DNA from: Chitinimonas arctica
GTDB lineage: Bacteria; Pseudomonadota; Gammaproteobacteria; Burkholderiales; Chitinimonadaceae
Assembly: GCF_007431345.1 (NCBI RefSeq)
Contig: NZ_CP041730.1
Span: 4,402,001 to 4,466,000, forward strand
Length of the DNA stretch: 64,000 nucleotides
Reading direction: 5' to 3'
Shown here: positions 24,256 to 31,632 of the stretch, one piece after another
Position numbering within the stretch: position 1 is the first letter of the stretch
Layout: the number at the start of each line of letters is the position of its first letter
Made by a program: the position numbers and the translations under genes
The notes under the pieces: model-generated
Told to the model about the DNA's origin: nothing
Seen by the model: the letters and a program-made list of their open reading frames with translations, nothing else
Database searches by the model: none

Positions 24256-26898
24256 ATGAAGATCGTCAAACCCGCCAGTCTAGGCCTGCTGCAACGACCC
24301 TACCGCTACCAGGGGCAGGATAGGCTGGCCATCGCGGCACTGGGATTTTTCCCGCTGGGCCGGCCGACCCTGCGTTTCCTGGACGAGGCGGCGCAATGGC
24401 GGGCGGTATTGGCCGCCTTGCCGCCCGGCAAGCCCATCGATGAATTGTTCGCCATGCCGAACGGCCAGTTGCTGCTGGCCGGGGCCGCCTATGCCCCCGG
24501 CGGCGTGCCGGTGGAAAGCCTGCAGGTCCGCGTCGGCATGGGCGGGGTGGACAAGCGTTTGACCGTGCTGGGCGAGCGGCGCTGGTTTTATGGTCCCTGG
24601 TATCGGCAGACCGCACCGCAGGCCTTTGTCCGCATGCCGCTGGACGAAGCGCATGCCTATGGCGGGCCTGGCCATCCGCAAAACCCATTGGGCCGGGGTT
24701 ATACCGGCAACCCCCTGGCAGGCTGGCTAGGCCGCAATGAGGGCGAGCTACCCAATGTGGAGGACCTGCAGCGACCGGTACGGGGCCATGTGCGGCCCCT
24801 GCCGCCGGCCGGCTTCGGACCGCTGGATCCCAGCCGGCAGCCGCGCCTGGGCTGGGCCGGCCAATACGACCGGGCCTGGCTGCTGGATGAGGCGCCCGGT
24901 CTGGCGCGCGACCTCGATCCACGCTTTTTCCAGACCGCGCCGGCGGACCAGTGGCAGGACGGACCTTGGCGCGGCGATGAGCATTACCGCCTGGAAAACC
25001 TCCATGCCGACCACCCGTTGATAGAAGGCCAACTGCCCGGTTTCGCCGCTCGCGCCTTTGTCCGCGACCAGGCCGACGGTCAGGTACGCGAAGCAGGCAT
25101 GCGGCTGGATACGGTCTGGTTCCTGCCCGATGCGCTGCTGGGCGTCGCCGTCTTTCACGGCGAGCTGGCGATTACGCATATCGATGGCCTCGACCTGGAT
25201 GCCGTGATGGTCGGCTATGAACCGCTGGATGCGCCGCGCGAGCCGGCGCACTACCAGGCGGTATTGCAACTGCGGACCGCGCTGGATAGTGCCATTCACC
25301 AAGTACTGCGCGAGGATCAGCTGGCGCCTGCCTGGCCGGAGGACATCAAGCAGGAGCGGGCCGCGCAGTCGGCCGCGCGCCTGGCTGCCCGGCGCGAACG
25401 GCGCCAGGCACTGCGCGACGAGTATCTGGCCGAAGCGCAGGCGCAGGCGGGTGTGCAACCGCAGCCGGCCCTGCCGCCGCTATTGGCGGAATTGGCCGAA
25501 CTGGAGATCGATTTCGAGGCGATCGCCACTGGTGAAGCCGACACGGCGGCCTTTATCGCCCAGGCCACCGAGCTGGCGGAACGCGCCAAGCGGGAAGGCG
25601 AGGCGCGCTTGGCCGAGCAGGCTGCCCAGCAAGCGCCGCCGGCCCCGCTTGATCCGGAAGAGGAACGGCGGCGTCGCTACGCACGTGCCGCGGAACCGGC
25701 CTGGGACCTACTGGGCGAGCCGGCACCGCCCGGTCCCTTGAATGCCCAACTGGATCATGCGCTGGGGCAGGGGGCGCTGACGCCGCGGCAGCACGCCGCC
25801 GCACTGGCCGGCCAGGCCAGGCTGCCGGCCTTGCGGCGGCAGGGGCGCTGCATGCGCTTGCACGCCGCCGAGCCGGCGCCCTCGCCGGAACTCGCCGCCT
25901 GGCTGGGTGGCCAGGTACGGCAATGGCGCTTGGCCGGCGTGCCCTTGGTGGGCCGCGACCTGGCTGGCGCCGACCTGGCCGGCATGGATCTGCGCGGCGC
26001 CGATTTGCGCGAAGCCTGCTTTGAGCGGGCCGATCTACGGGGTGCCCAGCTGGCCGGCGCCGACCTGCGCGCGGCAGGGTTCGCCGGTGCGCAACTACAG
26101 GCGGCCGATCTGCGCGGCTGCCGCCTGCAAGGGGCCAATTTCAGCGACTGCGAGGCGGCGGATGCCTGCTTCGACGATGCCGACCTGAGCCGGGCACTGG
26201 GCCTGGGCGGGGATTTCGGCGGCGCCAGCTTTCGGCGGGCCAAGCTGGACGATGCCTTATTCCGCCAGGCCAACTTGACGGCGGCGTCGCTATGCGGTGC
26301 TTCCCTGGTCCGCACCTTGCTGGCCGAAATCCGTGCCGATGCCAGCCAGTGGCAGGGCGCCAAGCTGGTGCAGGCCATTCTGATGCAGGCGCAACTGGCT
26401 GGCGCCGATTTCAGCGGAGCCGAACTGCAGCGGGTGGTGCTGCTTGACGCTGTCCTGGATGGCGGCTGCTGGGAAGCCAGCGGCCTGGACCGTTGCGTTG
26501 CCCTGGGCGCCAGCGCGGTGGGTTTGCGCGCGGCCGGCATGCAGGCGCGCGGCTGCGGCTGGCGGAAAGTGAACTGGCAAGCGGCCGATCTGCGTGCGGT
26601 TCGCTTCGTCGATTGCGATCTGGGCGAGGGTGATTTCAGTGGCGCGATACTGGCGCACGGCCTGTTCGCCCGCTGCCTCTTGCACGGTGCGTGCCTGCAG
26701 GACTGCCAGGCACAAGCGGCCAATTTTCTGCAGGCAATGTGCCGGGGCGCGGATTTCCGCCGGGCCGATCTGCGCGATGCCAGCTTGCGCCAGGCGGTCA
26801 TGGATGGCGCCGATCTGCGCGGCGCGCAACTGGCTGGCAGCCTGTTGGATGCCGTCGTGGTGCAACGACTGAACCACCGTTCGGAGGCGATCGCATGA
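24256..26898 (+). CDS. DUF2169 and pentapeptide-repeat T6SS cargo/adaptor protein
   Basis: An 880-residue multi-domain protein. Residues 1-310 are DUF2169, a domain tied to T6SS spike loading (VGMGGVDKRLTVLGERRWF, EAHAYGGPGHPQNPLGRG, LAGWLGRNEGELPNVE). Residues about 360-530 are charged and helical (ARLAARRERRQALRDEYLAEA, ATELAERAKREGEARLAEQ). Residues about 555-875 are pentapeptide repeats of the A(D/N)LxG type (GADLAGMDLRGADLREACF and so on), which fold into a right-handed quadrilateral beta-helix. No enzymatic toxin motif is visible. In other systems DUF2169 proteins act as adaptors between PAAR/VgrG and effectors; a fusion with a pentapeptide helix may be structural or a cargo itself. The stop overlaps the next gene start (ATGA at 26895-26898). 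Confidence 0.88.
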   Translation: MKIVKPASLGLLQRPYRYQGQDRLAIAALGFFPLGRPTLRFLDEAAQWRAVLAALPPGKPIDELFAMPNGQLLLAGAAYAPGGVPVESLQVRVGMGGVDKRLTVLGERRWFYGPWYRQTAPQAFVRMPLDEAHAYGGPGHPQNPLGRGYTGNPLAGWLGRNEGELPNVEDLQRPVRGHVRPLPPAGFGPLDPSRQPRLGWAGQYDRAWLLDEAPGLARDLDPRFFQTAPADQWQDGPWRGDEHYRLENLHADHPLIEGQLPGFAARAFVRDQADGQVREAGMRLDTVWFLPDALLGVAVFHGELAITHIDGLDLDAVMVGYEPLDAPREPAHYQAVLQLRTALDSAIHQVLREDQLAPAWPEDIKQERAAQSAARLAARRERRQALRDEYLAEAQAQAGVQPQPALPPLLAELAELEIDFEAIATGEADTAAFIAQATELAERAKREGEARLAEQAAQQAPPAPLDPEEERRRRYARAAEPAWDLLGEPAPPGPLNAQLDHALGQGALTPRQHAAALAGQARLPALRRQGRCMRLHAAEPAPSPELAAWLGGQVRQWRLAGVPLVGRDLAGADLAGMDLRGADLREACFERADLRGAQLAGADLRAAGFAGAQLQAADLRGCRLQGANFSDCEAADACFDDADLSRALGLGGDFGGASFRRAKLDDALFRQANLTAASLCGASLVRTLLAEIRADASQWQGAKLVQAILMQAQLAGADFSGAELQRVVLLDAVLDGGCWEASGLDRCVALGASAVGLRAAGMQARGCGWRKVNWQAADLRAVRFVDCDLGEGDFSGAILAHGLFARCLLHGACLQDCQAQAANFLQAMCRGADFRRADLRDASLRQAVMDGADLRGAQLAGSLLDAVVVQRLNHRSEAIA

Positions 26899-27965
26899 GC
26901 ACCCTGTGGGACGATATTGCCCGCGCGCGGCGGCTGTGCCGGCCCCTGCAGCACTTGCATCTGCAGGGCTGGCAGGCGCGGGGCCGCAAGCTGGCAGACC
27001 TGGCGCTGCAAAAATGCGATTGCGCCGATGCCGATCTGCGAGAAGCCGATCTGGCCAGCAGCCAATGGATAGAGTGCGATCTGCGCGGCGCCGACCTGCG
27101 GGGCGCCCGGCTCAAGGCAACCCACTTCGTCCGCTGCCGCCTGGAAGGCGCACGCTTCGACGGCATCGTCAGCGATCACGCCGGTTGGATCGATTGCGAT
27201 CTGGCGGATAGTAGCTGGCAAGCGGTCGAGCTTAGCCAGGCAAGCTGGATGCAGTGCCGCTTGCATGGCGCCGACTTCAGTCGCAGCCAGCTAACGCGCT
27301 GTGCCTTCGCGGCCAGCGAGGCCCCGGCGCTGGACCTGTCCCATGCGCGCTTGCGGCAAAGCGCGCTGAACGGCCTGGACCTGAGCGCGGCCCGCTTGCA
27401 AGGCCTGGCCGCCGATACCGTGCTGTTCATGGCCTGCATCCTGCGGGACCGTGATCTGGCTGGCTTGCAACTGCCGCGCTGCAATTTCGACGGCGTGGAT
27501 TTTGGTGCGGCCAATCTGCGGGGCGCCGAGCTGAGCAGTGCCAATCTGCATGCCAGCCGCTTCGATGGCGCCTGCCTGGAGCAGCTCAACGCGCCCAACG
27601 CGCTTTTCCTGGAGGCCGATCTACGCGCTTGCAATCTGACCGGCGCGCGACTGGACGGCGCGCTGTTTGTGCGCGCCCGGCTGAGTGATTGCGATTTCCA
27701 TGGGGCAAGCATGTGCCAATCGGTTTGGGACCACGGCCGGCTAAGCCGCCTGGATTGGCGCGAGGTGCTGTTCGACCATGCCCGCTTCGACCATGTCCGC
27801 GCCATCGGCGTGGATGCCCGTGGCGCGCGTTTCGACCACGCCAGCCTGCACGACGCCCAGTTCGACGACAGCGACTTCACCGGCGCGCGGCTACGGCACG
27901 CGCGTTCCACCGACCGCGACCTGCTCGCGGCACAGCAAACCCTTTTGAGTCTGGAGTCGACATGA
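26895..27965 (+). CDS. Pentapeptide-repeat protein of the T6SS cluster
   Basis: A 356-residue protein that is almost entirely pentapeptide repeats after a 25-residue helical start (MSTLWDDIARARRLCRPLQ). Examples: DADLREADLASSQWIECDLR, GADLRGARLKATHF, GANLRGAELSSANLHASRF-type runs near 205-225, and LEADLRACNLTGARLDGALF. It ends in a short helix (DRDLLAAQQTLLSLEST). It looks like a paralogue of the pentapeptide part of the preceding protein, and the two genes are coupled by a four-base overlap. Pentapeptide proteins can mimic DNA and bind gyrase, but in T6SS clusters they are usually spike-associated. The function here is unknown. Confidence 0.85.
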   Translation: MSTLWDDIARARRLCRPLQHLHLQGWQARGRKLADLALQKCDCADADLREADLASSQWIECDLRGADLRGARLKATHFVRCRLEGARFDGIVSDHAGWIDCDLADSSWQAVELSQASWMQCRLHGADFSRSQLTRCAFAASEAPALDLSHARLRQSALNGLDLSAARLQGLAADTVLFMACILRDRDLAGLQLPRCNFDGVDFGAANLRGAELSSANLHASRFDGACLEQLNAPNALFLEADLRACNLTGARLDGALFVRARLSDCDFHGASMCQSVWDHGRLSRLDWREVLFDHARFDHVRAIGVDARGARFDHASLHDAQFDDSDFTGARLRHARSTDRDLLAAQQTLLSLEST

Positions 27966-28519
27966 TGACCGCTACCCGTCCCCATCGCCTGCCCGTGGCG
28001 CCTATCCTCCCCATCCTGCAGGAAGCCGGCGTGGCGCTGGCCCTGGGCGAAGGCAGACTGTTGCTGGATGACGGCGGGCAAGCCAGGCAGGCGCTGAGCT
28101 GCCTGGTCCGGACCGAGCCGGGCGACCGGGTGTTGTGGCTGGCTGGCCGCGATGGCGAACGTTATGTGCTGCATGTTTTGGCAAGACCTTCCGGCAGCAG
28201 CCTGCATATCGAACCGGCCGATGGCGGCGACCTGACCGTGGCCGCCGTCGGGCTCACGCTGCAAGCCAGCCGGCAGTTGTCGATGACCAGCCTGCAGGAT
28301 GCCGAGCTGAGCGCGGCCGGCGGCCGCCTGACCCTGGCGGGGCGCGACGTGAGCCTGAATGTGCTGGAAAGCCTGCTGAGCAGCGCCCGCAATATGGTGG
28401 GACGCTGCGAGAACTGGTTGATGACGGCCAAGGGTCTGGGACGCCTGCATGCCAGACAGACGATGGTGACGGCGGACGAGGACATCCGTGCCGACGCCGA
28501 ACGCATCAGCCTGGGTTGA
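27962..28519 (+). CDS. DUF3540 family T6SS-associated protein
   Basis: A 185-residue protein with the pattern of DUF3540: GRLLLDDGGQARQALSCLV, PGDRVLWLAGRDGERYVLHV, LTLQASRQLSMTSLQDAEL, AGGRLTLAGRDVSLN and the ending HARQTMVTADEDIRADAERI plus SLG. The beta-rich repeats resemble the VgrG needle, and members are found with DUF2169 and DUF4150 proteins in T6SS loci. It has no signal peptide. Start ATG 27962 overlaps the previous stop (ATGA). The role is probably as part of the spike or adaptor assembly, but its biochemistry is unknown. Confidence 0.8.
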   Translation: MMTATRPHRLPVAPILPILQEAGVALALGEGRLLLDDGGQARQALSCLVRTEPGDRVLWLAGRDGERYVLHVLARPSGSSLHIEPADGGDLTVAAVGLTLQASRQLSMTSLQDAELSAAGGRLTLAGRDVSLNVLESLLSSARNMVGRCENWLMTAKGLGRLHARQTMVTADEDIRADAERISLG

Positions 28520-28527
28520 GGCGCGCC

Positions 28528-28914
28528 ATGTTCGCCAATACCAATCTCGGCGTGCTCAACCTGGGCTTTCCCGACGTTTGCCTGACGCCGCCGCTGGCGG
28601 TGCCGGTGCCTTACCCCAATCTGACATTCTCGGTCACGCATGTCCCATCGCAATTCAACATCCTGATCGGCGGGGGGCTGGCCGAGAACCTGCTGACCCA
28701 GGGCACCGTCAGCCTGGGCGATCTGGCCGGGGTATTGACCGGCGTGGCTTCGGGCACCGTTGCCGGGCCGGACCGCCCCGTCCTCGGCAGTATCAAGGTG
28801 CTGTTCGGTGCAGCCTTCGCCACCCGCCTCACCACCCTGACCATACAGAACAGTACCAATACCGTCGGGGTATCGCTGACGCCGGCGCAAATCTGCGTCT
28901 TGCTGCTGAGCTGA
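28528..28914 (+). CDS. DUF4150 PAAR-like spike tip protein
   Basis: A 128-residue PAAR-like protein. The DUF4150 pattern is clear: MFANTNLGVLNLGFPDVCLT at the start, PYPNLTFSVTHVPSQFNILI, a GVASGTVAGP turn, LGSIKVLFGAAFATRLTTLT and IQNSTNTVGVSLTP. Such proteins cap the VgrG needle and sharpen it, and can carry a C-terminal toxin. Here the protein ends right after the PAAR-like fold, so any toxin must be separate. It follows the DUF3540 gene by eight bases, with the vgrG and DUF2169 genes upstream. Confidence 0.88.
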   Translation: MFANTNLGVLNLGFPDVCLTPPLAVPVPYPNLTFSVTHVPSQFNILIGGGLAENLLTQGTVSLGDLAGVLTGVASGTVAGPDRPVLGSIKVLFGAAFATRLTTLTIQNSTNTVGVSLTPAQICVLLLS

Positions 28915-28919
28915 CCGCC

Positions 28920-29420
28920 ATGAAGCCATCCATCGCACTTCGCCAGCATCCCTTCTACCAGCGCCTGGCCGGCTCGCTGCTCTGCCTGGTGCTGGCCGCC
29001 TGCGGCACCGTGGCCGGCTGGATGGGCTGGGATGGACCGCCCAAGGCCCAGCTGCGCCAGCTGCGCGTGGTAGCCGAAGCGGACGCCAACCAGGACAGTG
29101 CCATCCGCCTGGACCTGGTGCTGGTCTACCAGCAAGGTGCGCTGTCCATGCTGCCGGATACCGCGCCGGCCTGGTTCGAGCGCAAGCAGGCCTTGCTGGA
29201 CGGCATGCCGGCCGGCATCGAGGTGCTGCAGCTGGAACTGCCGCCGGCCACCTTGATCGAGCGGGTGGCGTTGCCGGCCGGGATCAAGCGCGCCTTGCAT
29301 GTGCGTGTCTACGCCGACCACCGCAATCCGAAAGGCCAGCACGTGGTCGAGCTGGGCACCAGCCGCTCGGTCGAATTGCGGCTGCGGGCCGACGATATGC
29401 GCTTCCAACCCTTGCCCTGA
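28920..29420 (+). CDS. tssJ: T6SS outer-membrane lipoprotein TssJ
   Basis: A 166-residue lipoprotein. The signal peptide ends with the lipobox LVLAAC (Cys at about residue 36), and the mature part is a beta-sandwich typical of TssJ: QLRQLRVVAEADANQDSAIR, LDLVLVYQQGALSMLPD, APAWFERKQALLDGMPAG, IEVLQLELPPATL, ALHVRVYADHRNPKGQH. The aspartate after Cys+1 that signals inner-membrane retention is absent (CGTVAG), consistent with outer-membrane sorting. TssJ anchors TssM to the outer membrane. It begins five bases after the DUF4150 stop. Confidence 0.88.
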   Translation: MKPSIALRQHPFYQRLAGSLLCLVLAACGTVAGWMGWDGPPKAQLRQLRVVAEADANQDSAIRLDLVLVYQQGALSMLPDTAPAWFERKQALLDGMPAGIEVLQLELPPATLIERVALPAGIKRALHVRVYADHRNPKGQHVVELGTSRSVELRLRADDMRFQPLP

Positions 29421-29429
29421 GTGACCGCC

Positions 29430-30860
29430 ATGGACATCTCCGCCCCGTTGCCCGAAGCCATCCAGTGGTCCGAAGGCATGCTGCTGTCGCCACAGCATCT
29501 GCAACAGAACGATATTTATTGGCAAAACCAGCTGCGCCATCAATTGATGGCGGTACAGCCGTATTACTGGGGCCTGGTCGCCTTCGACTATGACGAAAGC
29601 GCGCTGGCCGCCGGCCGGGTACGCATCGAGCGGCTGCACGCGGTGATGCCGGACGGCCTGGTGGTGCAATACCCCGGCAGCGACGGCCAGCAGACCCTGG
29701 TGCTGGATCTGAAGCAGACCGACTGGAGTGGAGAAGCACCGCTACGCGTCTATCTGGCCGTACCGGTGCGCGACAAGGGTGCCGCCAGTGTCGGCAGCCC
29801 CATCCAGCGCTTCGAAGCGGTGCCCGGCATGCTGGAGGTGGACGACAACACCCTGGAGAACCGTCTGGCGGTGGGCCGCTTGCGGCCGCTGCTGTCCCTG
29901 CAGGCCGGTAGCCGCATTCCGCCCCGCTATGTGCTTTGCCCGCTCCTGGAAATCGTCCGCGATGCCGGCGGCCATGACCGGCTGGGACCCTATCAACCGC
30001 CGCTGCTGCGCATGTGTGCCGGCGCCTTCCTGGGCGAAGATTGGCTGGACCGGCGCATGTGCCGGCTGGTGGACGCATTGCGCGCCAAGATCCGGGATCT
30101 GGTGGGCGGCCGGCGGGTGGACGATCCCCTGGCCGGCCTGGATCAGGAATCGCGCCAGCAGCTGTTCGTCGCGCGCCATCTGGCTGCCATGCTGCCGTTG
30201 TTCGAACTGCGCCTGCGCAGCGGCGTGGCCCACCCGCACGATATCTACCTGGCACTGGCGGCCATGGTGGGACAGCTGGCGGCGCTGGGTACCAATCCAT
30301 CGCCGCCGGTGCTGGATGCCTACCGGCACGAGGATAGCCGCGCGGGTTTCCTGGCCGCGCTGGACTTTATCGAAGCGCGCTTGGGGCTGATCAGCCCGCC
30401 TTTCGAAGCGATGTCGTTCGAACGGGTATCGCCCGGCTGCTTCCGCCGCTCGCTGCCGGCCGATATGCGCACCGACCGGCTGATCATCGAATTGCGGCCA
30501 CGCCAGGACCAGGCCCAGAGCGCCTTGCGGCAATGGATGGCGCAAGCACGGGTGGGCAGCGAGACGCTGATGCCGGTGCTGGCACAACGGCGCCTGCCGG
30601 GCGCCAGGCTGGTGCTGCTGGATCCTCGCCGGGCCGGTGGCCTGAACGTCTCGGATGGCGCATTGCTGTACGAATTGATCAACCAGCCGCTCGATCACCA
30701 GGACCGGCGGGTGGATGTGATGCAGGCAGGCCAGCCGCTGATGATCCAGGGTCCCGCCGACGGGGGAGGCCCGCGCGAAATCGTACTGCATCGCGATCGC
30801 GCCACACCTGCCGGGCCACCACTCCTCACACCCGAGCAGGAGATAGACGCGAATGCATGA
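29430..30860 (+). CDS. tssK: T6SS baseplate-membrane connector TssK
   Basis: A 476-residue VasE/ImpJ protein that links the TssF-TssG-TssE wedge to the TssL-TssM membrane complex. The family start is obvious: PEAIQWSEGMLLSPQHLQQN, followed by QPYYWGLVAFDYDESALAAG and VMPDGLVVQYP. Later segments include LENRLAVGRLRPLL, FVARHLAAMLPLFELRLRSG, HPHDIYLALAAMVGQLAALG and YELINQPLDHQDRRVDVMQAGQ. Length is normal (about 440-480). A GTG at 29421 directly after the tssJ stop is an alternative start; ATG 29430 is preferred because the same ACCGCCATG context starts tssJ. Confidence 0.95.
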   Translation: MDISAPLPEAIQWSEGMLLSPQHLQQNDIYWQNQLRHQLMAVQPYYWGLVAFDYDESALAAGRVRIERLHAVMPDGLVVQYPGSDGQQTLVLDLKQTDWSGEAPLRVYLAVPVRDKGAASVGSPIQRFEAVPGMLEVDDNTLENRLAVGRLRPLLSLQAGSRIPPRYVLCPLLEIVRDAGGHDRLGPYQPPLLRMCAGAFLGEDWLDRRMCRLVDALRAKIRDLVGGRRVDDPLAGLDQESRQQLFVARHLAAMLPLFELRLRSGVAHPHDIYLALAAMVGQLAALGTNPSPPVLDAYRHEDSRAGFLAALDFIEARLGLISPPFEAMSFERVSPGCFRRSLPADMRTDRLIIELRPRQDQAQSALRQWMAQARVGSETLMPVLAQRRLPGARLVLLDPRRAGGLNVSDGALLYELINQPLDHQDRRVDVMQAGQPLMIQGPADGGGPREIVLHRDRATPAGPPLLTPEQEIDANA

Positions 30861-31632
30861 CGCCAACTGGTCGAACGGCCTGCTGATCGCCCGCTTCGCC
30901 GAATTCTACGAGGAGGTGGCCCTGTGCAAGCAGGCGATCGCCGACGGCCGGCTGGCACTGCTGTTCGGGGGGGCACTGCCTGCCCAGGCCAATGCCCACG
31001 ACCTGGCCACCCTGGTCAGCGGCCGGCTGGCGCAAAAACTGCAGGCGCAGAGCCGGGAGGTGCAGGCCACCGGCACCGAGGCGGAGCAGCGCGCCTATCG
31101 GGTGGCGCAATTCACCATGGCTGCCCTGGCCGACGAGATATTCATCCTGGAAGTGAACTGGCCGGCCGGTGAGCACTGGCTGTCGCATCTGCTCGAACAA
31201 GCGCTGTTTCGCCGCCACCAGGCCGGCCGGATGTTTTTCGAACTGCTGGCCGATTTGCTGCGCGGGCGCGGGCGCGGCCAATTGCAACTGGAGCTGGCGG
31301 CGGTGTTCCTGCTGGCATTGCAGCTGGGCTTCAAAGGCGAGTATCGCGGCCGGCTGGGCCAGTCGGCCCTGGCCGAATACCGCCAGCGCCTGCTGCGCTT
31401 TATCGCCGCCCGCCGGCCGTCGGAAGAGCTGGCCGCACCGGCCTTTCCGCAGGCCGCCGCCTACACCCTGAGCGATGCGGACGATCGCCGCCTGGCGCCG
31501 CTGACGCCCTGGTACAAGGCGGTGGGCCTAGGTTTGCTGGCCTATCTGCTGATATCCAGCGCGGTCTGGTTCAAAGCCCTCTTGCCGCTTACCGCCCTGC
31601 TGGGCACCTTGATGGGGAGTCCGCCGGGATGA
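30853..31632 (+). CDS. tssL: T6SS inner-membrane protein TssL (DotU-like)
   Basis: A 259-residue DotU-family protein: a cytoplasmic helical domain (IARFAEFYEEVALCKQAIAD, QFTMAALADEIFILEVNWPA, HLLEQALFRRHQAGRMFFE, FLLALQLGFKGEYRGRLGQ) and a single C-terminal membrane span (AVGLGLLAYLLISSAVWFKALL). The short tail after the span carries no OmpA-like peptidoglycan-binding domain. Start overlaps the tssK stop by eight bases and its stop overlaps the tssM start (ATGA), so K-L-M are translationally coupled. Confidence 0.94.
   Translation: MHDANWSNGLLIARFAEFYEEVALCKQAIADGRLALLFGGALPAQANAHDLATLVSGRLAQKLQAQSREVQATGTEAEQRAYRVAQFTMAALADEIFILEVNWPAGEHWLSHLLEQALFRRHQAGRMFFELLADLLRGRGRGQLQLELAAVFLLALQLGFKGEYRGRLGQSALAEYRQRLLRFIAARRPSEELAAPAFPQAAAYTLSDADDRRLAPLTPWYKAVGLGLLAYLLISSAVWFKALLPLTALLGTLMGSPPG

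Noticed and set aside
24900..27900. Repetitive DNA in the pentapeptide genes as a possible CRISPR or tandem array
   Set aside because: The periodicity follows 15-base pentapeptide codons with variable sequence; there are no conserved repeats with unique spacers.
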